Both the position numbers and the translations under genes were made by a program. The notes under the pieces are model-generated. The model was not told where the DNA came from. It saw nothing but the letters and a program-made list of their open reading frames with translations, and did no database searches. A stretch of DNA of 5,138 nt, taken from positions 1 to 5,138 of the forward strand of contig CABKMZ010000122.1 in the NCBI GenBank assembly GCA_902373545.1, in the 5' to 3' direction. Below, in pieces: positions 1-5,012 of this stretch; the stretch's first letter is position 1; each line of letters begins with the position of its first letter. Source of the stretch: an uncultured Actinomyces sp. (GTDB taxonomy: Bacteria > Actinomycetota > Actinomycetes > Actinomycetales > Actinomycetaceae).

Positions 1-502
1 CGTCGGAGGGGCCCGAGACGTCGGGGTTCGTCGCGATGAACTTCGCGCCGCCCTCGATGAAGCGGATCGCCTGGGTGAGGGCGCGGAAGTCGTAGGAACG
101 CACCTCGCCGAGCACCACGAACTCCGGATCCGTCTCCGTCATGACGTATCCGGCGGCGTGGATCGCGGTGGTCAGGCCGGCCTCGCCGATGACGTACGCG
201 GTCGAGCCGGGGGACTGCTGCTGGAGGAAGGCGGCCGTCGCGTTCGCGGAGGTCCAGATGTTCTCCTCGGGGATGTCCAGGCCCGAGTTCGCCAGGCGCG
301 CCGAGAGGTCGCGGTTGGTGAACACCGAGTTGTTGGTGAGGACCAGGAACGGAATGTTGTTGGCGCGCAGCGCCGCCAGGAATTCGTTGGCGCCCGGCAG
401 TGCGCGGTTCTCCTTGACCAGGACGCCGTCCATGTCGGAGAGCCACGCGCTCACGGGCGGCAACTCACTGAGTGCTGTTGGTTCGTTCATCAGCGGATTC
501 AT
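1..502 (-). CDS. HAD-IIA family (NagD-like) phosphatase, N-terminal part, cut by window edge
   Basis: The visible 167 residues match the start of a haloacid dehalogenase subfamily IIA phosphatase, a cytosolic Mg-dependent enzyme that hydrolyses small phosphate esters through an aspartyl-phosphate intermediate. Seen: motif I is DMDGV, with nucleophile D23 and acid/base D25. Motif II is TNNS (T56-N57-N58), and the TNPD segment (158-161) typical of the NagD/NagD-like cap junction lies near the cut. The family is usually about 260-280 residues, so roughly the last 100, including motifs III and IV, lie beyond position 1. The start at 502 is chosen because a TAGAAT hexamer ends six bases before it, which fits a leaderless mRNA. 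The alternative ATG at 490 would lie 13 bases after GGAGG (504-508), a long spacing, while that GGAGG is too close to 502 to serve it. It diverges from the methyltransferase gene. The exact substrate cannot be told from the sequence. Confidence 0.9.
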   Translation of the reverse strand, partial: MNPLMNEPTALSELPPVSAWLSDMDGVLVKENRALPGANEFLAALRANNIPFLVLTNNSVFTNRDLSARLANSGLDIPEENIWTSANATAAFLQQQSPGSTAYVIGEAGLTTAIHAAGYVMTETDPEFVVLGEVRSYDFRALTQAIRFIEGGAKFIATNPDVSGPSD

Positions 503-508
503 GCCTCC

Positions 509-514
509 ATTCTA
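509..514 (-). promoter_or_regulatory. -10 hexamer TAGAAT for the HAD phosphatase, leaderless type
   Basis: Read on the minus strand, TAGAAT is followed by GGAGGC and then ATG (502). A TAnnnT hexamer 6-7 bases before the start codon is the usual arrangement for leaderless transcripts in actinobacteria, putting the transcript start at or next to the A of ATG. No good TTGACA-like -35 is visible. The call is inferred from pattern and spacing only. Confidence 0.55.
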
Positions 515-523
515 CGTTCCCGC

Positions 524-529
524 TAGGGT
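524..529 (+). promoter_or_regulatory. -10 hexamer TAGGGT for the TrmH-type methyltransferase, leaderless type
   Basis: TAGGGT is followed by seven bases (GGGATCC) and then GTG at 537, so transcription would begin at about the start codon. It lies nine bases from the oppositely directed TAGAAT, so the two promoters overlap physically. The region where a -35 would fall (about 501-506) covers the start codon of the divergent gene, and no consensus -35 is seen there. Confidence 0.5.
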
Positions 530-536
530 GGGATCC

Positions 537-1250
537 GTGAACGAGTTGGAAAACGGGTGTGACATCGCGCGGCAGGGCGCGGTTTCTGGGGACACTGAGG
601 CGTACGAGGCCGGGGCTGGTTCGCGCGCGCAGGTGGGGGTCGGTCCGTGGCCGGTTGGGCAGGCCGCCTGGCCGGTTGGCGAGCACTATGACCGGGAGCT
701 CCTGGAGCACGGGGATCGGCGCAACGTCGAGGACCGATACCGCTACTGGACGATGGATGCGATTCGCGAGGACGTCGCCGCCCGCTCGCTTCCCTTCGAG
801 GTGGCCGTGGAGAACCTGGACCACGACTTCAACATCGGTTCCATCGTGCGCACCGCCAACGCGCTTGGCGCGCGCCGCGTCCACGTCGTGGGCCGCAAAC
901 GCTGGAACCGCCGCGGCGCCATGGTGACCGACCGATACCTGCCGGTGGATCACCGCGCGCAGGTGAGCGAACTCGTCGAGCACTGCGAGCGTGAGGGCCT
1001 GGCCCTCGTCGGCGTCGACAATGTAGACGGCTCCGTCGCCCTTGAAGGGGCCGTCTTGCCCGAGCGCGCCTGCCTGGTCTTTGGGTCCGAGGCCTCGGGC
1101 CTCAGCGAGGACATGCTCGCCGCCTGCCGCCTTGTCGTCGCCATCACCCAGCGCGGCTCGACGCGCTCCATGAACGTCGGACACGCCGCCGCGATCGTCA
1201 TGTGGGCGCACGCCTCGCACCTTGCGGCACACCCCGCTCCCCTCCCCTGA
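537..1250 (+). CDS. SpoU/TrmH-type (SPOUT) RNA 2'-O-methyltransferase
   Basis: Predicted cytosolic enzyme that transfers methyl from S-adenosylmethionine to a ribose 2'-hydroxyl of tRNA or rRNA; the target base cannot be assigned here. Of 237 residues, the catalytic SPOUT domain spans about 87-227 with all three family motifs. Motif 1 has N99 and the catalytic arginine R105 in NIGSIVRTANALG. Motif 2 is FGSEASGLS (182-190, E185), and motif 3 is SMNVGHAAAI (211-220, N213), which form the trefoil-knot cofactor site. The GTG at 537 is preferred because of the TAGGGT hexamer just upstream; the frame stays open further upstream, but that DNA encodes the divergent phosphatase. Residues 1-50 are Gly/Ala-rich, not family-like, and contain a seven-residue duplication (WPVG repeated) from a 21-base direct spacing of TGGCCGGTTGG at 648 and 669. 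It lies 227 bases before fba on the same strand. Confidence 0.88.
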   Translation: MNELENGCDIARQGAVSGDTEAYEAGAGSRAQVGVGPWPVGQAAWPVGEHYDRELLEHGDRRNVEDRYRYWTMDAIREDVAARSLPFEVAVENLDHDFNIGSIVRTANALGARRVHVVGRKRWNRRGAMVTDRYLPVDHRAQVSELVEHCEREGLALVGVDNVDGSVALEGAVLPERACLVFGSEASGLSEDMLAACRLVVAITQRGSTRSMNVGHAAAIVMWAHASHLAAHPAPLP

Positions 1251-1427
1251 CCCCGCCAGCGCCCCAGCGCGCCACACCCACAAGAGCCACCCCTGCCTCG
1301 TGACAGCACCCGCGAGAGACGCGGACACGCAGGCCAGCCCGGCCTCGCCAAGCGCGTACCACACGCGCCCGCTGAATGAAAAGACCCTGTCCGAACGGGA
1401 CTTCCATCCTTTCCCGATCATGCAAAA

Positions 1428-1438
1428 TGTGAGACAAT
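1428..1438 (+). promoter_or_regulatory. possible extended -10 promoter for fba
   Basis: GACAAT at 1433-1438 is preceded by TG at 1430-1431 with one base between, the form of an extended -10. It would give a short leader of about 30 bases holding the inverted repeat at 1444-1459 and the ribosome binding site. No convincing -35 is seen. The rest of the 1251-1477 gap is GC-rich, with only a small inverted repeat (AGGCC/GGCCT, 1331-1345) and no clear terminator for the upstream gene. Confidence 0.35.
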
Positions 1439-1443
1439 CGATC

Positions 1444-1459
1444 GTGACAAAACTGTCAC
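1444..1459 (+). promoter_or_regulatory. 16-base inverted repeat GTGACA-N4-TGTCAC, candidate operator in the fba leader
   Basis: The two six-base arms are perfectly complementary around AAAC. The site lies a few bases downstream of the possible -10 and seven bases before AGGAGG, a position where a bound repressor would block transcription or the RNA hairpin would affect ribosome access. The spacing between GTGA and TCAC is eight bases, not the six of CRP/GlxR sites, so a GlxR assignment is not supported. The regulator is unknown. Confidence 0.45.
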
Positions 1460-1465
1460 TCGATT

Positions 1466-1471
1466 AGGAGG
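1466..1471 (+). promoter_or_regulatory. strong ribosome binding site AGGAGG of fba
   Basis: A full AGGAGG lies six bases before the GTG at 1478 and fixes that GTG as the start. It contrasts with the other three genes, none of which has a well-placed Shine-Dalgarno sequence, and suggests high translation of this glycolytic gene. Confidence 0.85.
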
Positions 1472-1477
1472 CTCCAA

Positions 1478-2503
<1,026 letters not shown>

Positions 2504-2540
2504 ACCCTTCGCTGATGGCTGCCTAGCGGCCTGACGCGTG

Positions 2541-2572
2541 AGCCGCCCGGCCCCCTGTGGGGCCGGGCGGCT
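2541..2572 (+). terminator. intrinsic terminator of fba
   Basis: A perfect 14-bp stem (AGCCGCCCGGCCCC against its complement) closes a CTGT loop at 2555-2558 and is followed by a weak T-rich tail (CTTCGTTG). The position, just after the fba stop codon, fits Rho-independent termination as seen in high-GC actinobacteria, where T-tracts are often short. Confidence 0.88.
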
Positions 2573-2618
2573 TCGTTGTGCCTATGCGTTTGTGGCTGAG
2601 TGTTTGTGCCTGCGTGTT

Positions 2619-2723
2619 GGTGCCGGTGGGCGGCGCCCCGCCCGCGAGATCGCCACACGCGAGCTTCGCTCGGAGTGGTCGATCTCGAAGCCCGGCCAGG
2701 CCCTGCCGCCGCCCACCGGCACC
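2619..2723. repeat. 105-base nested hairpin with 17-bp perfect outer stem
   Basis: The outer arms 2619-2635 and 2707-2723 are perfectly complementary over 17 bases (GGTGCCGGTGGGCGGCG and its complement). Inside, GAGATCGCCAC (2646-2656) pairs with 2675-2686 apart from one bulged T (2679), and CGAGC-TTC-GCTCG (2660-2672) caps it. The right half is 50/54 identical to 3343-3396, but the left half is unique to this copy. It follows the fba terminator by 46 bases. It could act as DNA (inverted transposon remnants) or as a folded RNA. Confidence 0.75.
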
Positions 2724-2726
2724 GCG
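2673..2726 (+). repeat. 54-base dispersed repeat, copy 1
   Basis: This segment, GAGTGGTCGATCT to the CACCGGCACCGCG end, matches 3343-3396 at 50 of 54 positions without gaps. It ends in the GC-rich core that recurs four more times downstream. The two copies lie on opposite sides of the 2753-3336 insertion, each close to one of its target-site repeats. Confidence 0.85.
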
Positions 2727-2744
2727 TGTGTCTCGTGAGCGTAC

Positions 2745-2752
2745 GGTTTAGA
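2745..2752 (+). repeat. left target-site direct repeat GGTTTAGA
   Basis: Exact 8-base copy of 3337-3344. It abuts the left terminal inverted repeat with no gap, as expected for a duplication made by transposition. Confidence 0.75.
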
Positions 2753-2785
2753 GGCTCTTCGCATTTAAGGGTGTAGGAGGTGTTG
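2753..2785 (+). repeat. left terminal inverted repeat of the 584-base insertion
   Basis: Begins GGCTCTTCGCATT, then GGGTGT and GGTGTT blocks. The same order of blocks occurs on the minus strand from 3336 downwards. Confidence 0.75.
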
Positions 2786-2915
2786 GCGTGGGCCGGGGTG
2801 CAGGTGGTGGCGTGGGCGGCGTGCTCATCCTGCTGCCAGTAGGGCCTAGCTGCGCATGGAGGGGTGTGGTGGTGAGTGGTTCGGTATGCCAGTTCCGCGT
2901 TTGTTCTTGTTTGTT

Positions 2916-3010
2916 GGGGCACTGCACCCGATCCGTAGGCAATGCACCTCTTCTGTTCGGGTGCACCGCCACGTAACGGGTGCACCGGCACGTAACGGGT
3001 GCAGTGCCCC
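2916..3010. repeat. 95-base hairpin with 15-bp perfect ends and 19-base internal repeats
   Basis: Arms GGGGCACTGCACCCG (2916-2930) and its exact complement (2996-3010) enclose two head-to-tail 19-base units, GGGTGCACCGSCACGTAAC at 2959-2977 and 2978-2996 (one difference), plus the start of a third at 2997. The left side carries matching TGCACC words at 2923 and 2943, and TGCACC (2943-2948) can pair with GGTGCA at 2979-2984 or 2960-2965. It lies inside the 584-base insertion. Confidence 0.7.
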
Positions 3011-3110
3011 CGTGCTTGTGGCGGTTGCCGGGGATGTGGGCGTCTTCTGAGCTTGAGATGTCTTCCGCGTGGGGTCTTTGTGGCGCCTCATGTTGTGGTT
3101 CCTCAGAAAT

Positions 3111-3219
3111 GTCGCACGTAATTCCCCGACATGTATTTCAAACATTGAAATCACATCGTTGAAATTCTGCGGTTTTCTCGATACCTATGAAAAGTTAGGG
3201 TACCCAAATTACGTGCGAG
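3111..3219 (+). repeat. TIR-bounded AT-rich element, copy A (109 bases)
   Basis: Ends TCGCACGTAATT (3112-3123) and AATTACGTGCGA (3207-3218) are perfectly complementary over 12 bases; CCCC follows the left end and GTTTT follows the right. Inside is a small hairpin, ATTTCAA-ACA-TTGAAAT (3135-3151). TCGTTG (3156) and GTTTTCT (3172) occur at the same distances from the left end as in copy C at 5013. No open frame of note and no target duplication at its edges. It is nested in the 584-base insertion, yet the related copies lie outside, so it is a separate dispersed unit. Confidence 0.75.
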
Positions 3220-3302
3220 TTTTGGTTGATGAGGCACCCAAGGCGAACTCCTGTGTTCGGTCGTCGTCCCACAACACTGTCCACGACCCCCGGGACGCTT
3301 CG

Positions 3303-3336
3303 AACACCACCCCCACACCCCACAATGCGAAGAGCC
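3303..3336 (-). repeat. right terminal inverted repeat of the 584-base insertion
   Basis: On the minus strand it begins with the identical 13 bases as the left end and then diverges, with GGGTGT and GGTGTT blocks kept and two extra bases. Divergence inside perfectly kept tips is common for older insertion elements. Confidence 0.75.
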
Positions 3337-3344
3337 GGTTTAGA
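3337..3344 (+). repeat. right target-site direct repeat GGTTTAGA
   Basis: Exact copy of 2745-2752, directly abutting the right terminal inverted repeat. It runs on into the second 54-base repeat, which starts at 3343. Confidence 0.75.
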
Positions 3345-3396
3345 GTGGTCGATCTTGAAGCCTGGCTGGGCCCTGCCGCCGCCCACCGGCACCGCG
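3343..3396 (+). repeat. 54-base dispersed repeat, copy 2
   Basis: Matches 2673-2726 at 50 of 54 positions; three of the four differences are C/T and one A/G. Unlike copy 1 it has no inverted left half, so it does not form the nested hairpin. Confidence 0.85.
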
Positions 3397-3714
3397 GCAG
3401 TTCCCTCCGGTGTCCTCCACACCAGTTGGGCCTTTGCGGATGATGGTGCTCGGCGCGTCGGCTCGATGCCCTGCCGCCGCCCACCGGCACCGCGGCCAGG
3501 CCCCGCAGGCCTCGCTGCGGCCTCCAATCGGTCGGGGTGTCTGTGTGATGTCCGGCCAGGCCCCGCAGGCCCCGCGGCGCCCCCGATCGTTCGGGCTTGT
3601 CGTTTGTGTGTTGACAGGCTCCGCCGCCGCCCACCTGCGCCGCGGTCAGGTCCTCCAGTCCCTCCGGCGCCCTCCACACCGGCGGGGCCTGGTGTGCTGG
3701 TGTGTTGTTCGTCG
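3374..3714 (+). repeat. degenerate tandem array of GC-rich core repeats
   Basis: The core TGCCGCCGCCCACCGGCACC followed by GCGG occurs at 3374-3397 and 3472-3495, in altered form at 3621-3645, and again beyond the array at 3828-3851; the 54-base copy 1 carries another at 2704-2726, and an inverted copy lies at 2619-2635. Between cores is a second shared part: GGCCAGGCCCCGCAGGCC at 3494-3511 and 3553-3570, then a (C/A)GATCG or AATCGGTCGGG tail and a T/G-rich run. Unit lengths vary from about 65 to 98 bases. Long open frames on both strands here translate the repeats and are not taken as genes. Confidence 0.7.
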
Positions 3715-3724
3715 TTCCGTAATC

Positions 3725-3807
3725 TCGCATGCAATTCGCCGCCCGCATTGTGCTGGTTTGTATCAGTTTGTGATGTTACGCCACTTGTGTTTGTGAATTG
3801 CATGCGA
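3725..3807 (+). repeat. TIR-bounded element, copy B (83 bases)
   Basis: Ends TCGCATGCAATTC (3725-3737) and GAATTGCATGCGA (3795-3807) are perfectly complementary over 13 bases, and CTTTT follows the right end as in copy C. Compared with the copies at 3111 and 5013, two positions in each arm differ (CACGTA becomes CATGCA), each change matched by the partner base in the other arm. The interior is shorter and shows little similarity to the other copies. Confidence 0.68.
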
Positions 3808-3827
3808 CTTTTGCTTAGTGCTGGTCC

Positions 3828-3851
3828 CGCCGTCGCCCACCGGCACCGCGG
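3828..3851 (+). repeat. isolated copy of the GC-rich core repeat
   Basis: CGCCGTCGCCCACCGGCACC plus GCGG, differing from the main core at two positions (3828 and 3833). It follows the 83-base element by 20 bases, so that element appears to interrupt the array. Confidence 0.75.
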
Positions 3852-3899
3852 CTGGGCCGTCCTAACCTTCCCTGTCCTCCAGGCCGACCAAACCGGCTG

Positions 3900-4010
3900 C
3901 GTACGCGGATAGGTTATTGCGATATGGATAGGTTATGAACATGTGGATAGCTTATTAACCTATCCGCGTGGCGATAACCTATCCGCATCGGCACAACCTA
4001 TCCGCGTGTG
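3900..4010. repeat. 111-base near-symmetric palindrome with 19-base periodic GGATAGGTTAT motifs
   Basis: Three forward motifs start at 3907, 3926 and 3945, and three reverse-complement motifs occupy 3955-3965, 3974-3984 and 3993-4003. Spacing is exactly 19 bases on both sides, and all pair in a single register centred on base 3955. Runs of unbroken pairing include 3903-3915/3995-4007 and 3926-3936/3974-3984. Mismatches fall mostly in the spacers (3916-3919, 3924, 3937-3939), with one inside motif three (3951). It could extrude as one long cruciform, fold as an RNA hairpin, or present six protein sites. No gene starts within it. Confidence 0.88.
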
Positions 4011-4122
4011 GAGAGTGCATCTGTTCGGGTGCTCGCTATTGGGGTCTGGGGGTGTGCGCAAGTTGTTGACAGTTTGTTTATGCGGCTGTTGTCCAGGCTG
4101 ATTGGTGTAGTTCGTATTCGAT

Positions 4123-4198
4123 GGGGGTTTTGCACTACACGAAGCCTGCTGGCGGCATGTCGTCGGCGTGTCGGACGCTCGTGTAGTGCAATTCCCCC
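4123..4198. repeat. 76-base inverted repeat with 13-bp perfect arms
   Basis: TTGCACTACACGA (4130-4142) pairs fully with 4179-4191. After two T/T mismatches the pairing continues as GGGGG (4123-4127) with CCCCC (4194-4198). The 36-base loop is GC-rich. GATTGGTG occurs in direct orientation at 4100-4107 and 4200-4207, but the left copy is 15 bases away from the arm, so a target duplication is doubtful. Confidence 0.7.
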
Positions 4199-4239
4199 CG
4201 ATTGGTGGCGATGAGGTCGCGGTCTTGAGCGTTGTTGCG

Positions 4240-4312
4240 GCCAAAGTGTAGACCCATTGGGTGAAAGGCACCCAAAAACGAAGGTTTTGGCTGAATGGGT
4301 CTGCACTTTGGC
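4240..4312. repeat. 73-base structure: 19-bp stem enclosing two small hairpins
   Basis: 4240-4258 pairs with 4294-4312 over 19 bases; the only non-Watson-Crick pair is T4249 with G4303, a G-U pair if RNA. The enclosed 35 bases hold GGGTG-AAAGG-CACCC (4259-4273) directly next to the outer stem, and AAAAC-GAAG-GTTTT (4275-4288), giving a compact three-way junction. No flanking direct repeats are seen. It may be a structured RNA or a palindromic mobile remnant. Confidence 0.72.
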
Positions 4313-4334
4313 GGATTCATTGTCTGGCGCGGCG

Positions 4335-4373
4335 TGTTGGTCGCACGCGAACCCGCTTCGCGAAGTATCAACA
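4335..4373. repeat. 39-base hairpin with symmetric internal loop
   Basis: TGTTG (4335-4339) pairs with CAACA (4369-4373), and CGCGAA (4346-4351) with TTCGCG (4357-4362) in the same register around a CCCGC loop. A four-by-four internal loop separates them. CTTCGCGAAG at 4356-4365 is also a 10-base palindrome, an alternative pairing. Confidence 0.5.
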
Positions 4374-4423
4374 AGACCAGCCTAAGCGCATCTAGAAACG
4401 CTGATCGGCTACGTAACGGTCTC

Positions 4424-4459
4424 CTCCGATCGGTCGGGGCTTGCTGTCTGTGCGTTGCC
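4424..4459. repeat. stray copy of the array tail, next to the membrane gene's stop
   Basis: CTCCGATCGGTCGGGG matches 3522-3537 at 15 of 16 positions, followed by the T/G-rich TGTCTGTG seen after 3537 and a CTTG link resembling 3583-3612. It lies 10 bases beyond the stop of the minus-strand membrane gene. No terminator-like hairpin with T-tract is seen for that gene. Confidence 0.55.
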
Positions 4460-4469
4460 TGCCCTGGCC

Positions 4470-4889
4470 CTATGAGGATTTCGCGGCGCGTGCGCCGAGC
4501 GTGAGGAGGTGCGCGATCGTTGCCGACAGGATGAGAGTGCCGACACACACGTACATGAAGGGGCCGGGTGCCTCTCCGATGAGGAGTCCCTCAAGTAGCC
4601 AGGTGAGCAGGAAGAGCCCGAAGAAGCCCCACATGCATCTCGCTGCGCTCGCCATCAGCCGGTGTAGTGACAGCGTGTGGCGCACTGTGACAAGACCGAA
4701 GAAAAAAGCGAGCGGGAGCGGGATGAGCACGCCGAGGACTGAAAAAATAGCGCGATACGCGAGTTGCGGATACGTGTCGTACACGTCGGCGACCAATAGG
4801 TAGGCCAGTCCTGATACGCCGAGAACGACGAGGGTGCTCAGGGCAGCGCCAACCCTCACGAGGAGGGATCCTTTTGCTAATCGTTCCAT
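4470..4889 (-). CDS. small integral membrane protein with four predicted helices, unknown function
   Basis: The 139-residue product is not recognised. Hydrophobic segments at about 12-34, 47-69, 86-105 and 111-132 predict four membrane helices. The first loop contains DVYDTYPQ (35-42); the loop between helices 2 and 3 is basic (R70, H71, H76, R77, R84), suggesting a cytoplasmic loop and, by the positive-inside rule, N- and C-terminal ends also inside. The basic tips (R3, K6, R12; R134, K137) agree. No signal peptide cleavage site, enzyme motif or lipobox is seen. The frame is open upstream to 5072, but that part is not membrane-like and runs into the 5013-5119 repeat. ATG at 4889 is chosen where the hydrophobic pattern begins. 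It has no Shine-Dalgarno sequence and no operon partner in the window. Confidence 0.7.
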   Translation of the reverse strand: MERLAKGSLLVRVGAALSTLVVLGVSGLAYLLVADVYDTYPQLAYRAIFSVLGVLIPLPLAFFFGLVTVRHTLSLHRLMASAARCMWGFFGLFLLTWLLEGLLIGEAPGPFMYVCVGTLILSATIAHLLTLGARAAKSS

Positions 4890-4894
4890 ACTTA

Positions 4895-4900
4895 AATGTA
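4895..4900 (-). promoter_or_regulatory. possible -10 hexamer TACATT for the membrane protein gene
   Basis: On the minus strand TACATT lies five bases before the ATG at 4889, with no purine-rich ribosome binding site between. This again suggests a leaderless transcript, although the distance is one to two bases shorter than for the two genes at the left of the window. No -35 is recognised. Confidence 0.35.
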
Positions 4901-4953
4901 CAACTTGACAGCGTCGCGTGGAACGTTTTGGTGGCGTTTTGCGGAGTCTAGGT

Positions 4954-4992
4954 TCTCGTGGTGGCTGCAACGGGGGACACCAGGACACGAGA
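4954..4992. repeat. short inverted repeat upstream of the membrane gene
   Basis: TCTCGTG (4954-4960) pairs with CACGAGA (4986-4992) around a 25-base loop. It lies between the membrane gene's start and the element at 5013. Its role is unknown and chance is possible. Confidence 0.3.
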
Positions 4993-5012
4993 CATGATGG
5001 TTTCCCACCAAC

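Larger units (their letters stand above)
2753..3336. mobile_element. 584-base non-autonomous insertion element (MITE-like) with 8-base target duplication
   Basis: Seen: the ends are inverted repeats. 2753-2765 is identical to the complement of 3324-3336 (13 of 13, GGCTCTTCGCATT), and the similarity runs on to 2785 and 3303 with about 27 of 33 matching positions and one 2-base gap. GGTTTAGA flanks both ends exactly in direct orientation. These are the marks of a transposon insertion. No open frame inside resembles a transposase, so movement would depend on an enzyme elsewhere. The GGCTCTTC tips and 8-base duplication recall the ISL3 family; that assignment is from memory of the family and unchecked. 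Inside are two further structures, the hairpin 2916-3010 and the AT-rich inverted-repeat element 3111-3219, so it may be a composite of nested elements. Confidence 0.72.
2573..4469. other. ~1.9 kb non-coding, repeat-dense region
   Basis: No frame here gives a believable protein: the open stretches are Pro/Arg/Ala-rich translations of GC-rich repeats, lack ribosome binding sites and overlap each other in several frames. The stretch instead holds a transposon-like insertion, at least seven long inverted repeats and a dispersed core repeat, listed separately. Base composition swings sharply: 3100-3225 is AT-rich, while 3360-3700 is strongly C/G-rich. This patchwork suggests several insertions downstream of the fba terminator, a site where they would do little harm. 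Confidence 0.8.

Noticed and set aside
141..536. Upstream extension of the methyltransferase frame
   Set aside because: This DNA encodes the HAD phosphatase on the other strand with clear motifs; the plus-strand translation has no family similarity.
465..1421. Long minus-strand open frame opposite the methyltransferase
   Set aside because: It is a shadow of the GC-rich coding frame: no recognisable domain, no start signal, and it is covered by a well-supported gene.
3195..3912. Open frames of 120-230 codons on both strands over the repeat array
   Set aside because: They translate the tandem GC-rich repeats and inverted-repeat elements, overlap each other and have no plausible start signals.
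3900..4010. Replication origin with DnaA boxes
   Set aside because: Only TGTGGATAG at 3942-3950 comes within one base of a DnaA box complement; the other five motifs differ more, and no AT-rich unwinding region or dnaA/dnaN gene is present.
2959..4010. CRISPR array
   Set aside because: The 19-base periods include the spacers as part of the repeat unit, repeats are too short and partly inverted, and there are no cas genes.
4066..4094. Promoter starting with TTGACA at 4066-4071
   Set aside because: No -10-like hexamer occurs 16-18 bases downstream (TTGTCC at the expected place), and no gene follows on that strand.
4240..4312. tRNA gene or integron attC site
   Set aside because: No GTTCRA T-loop or CCA-end pairing for a tRNA, and no GTTRRRY/RYYYAAC core sites for attC.
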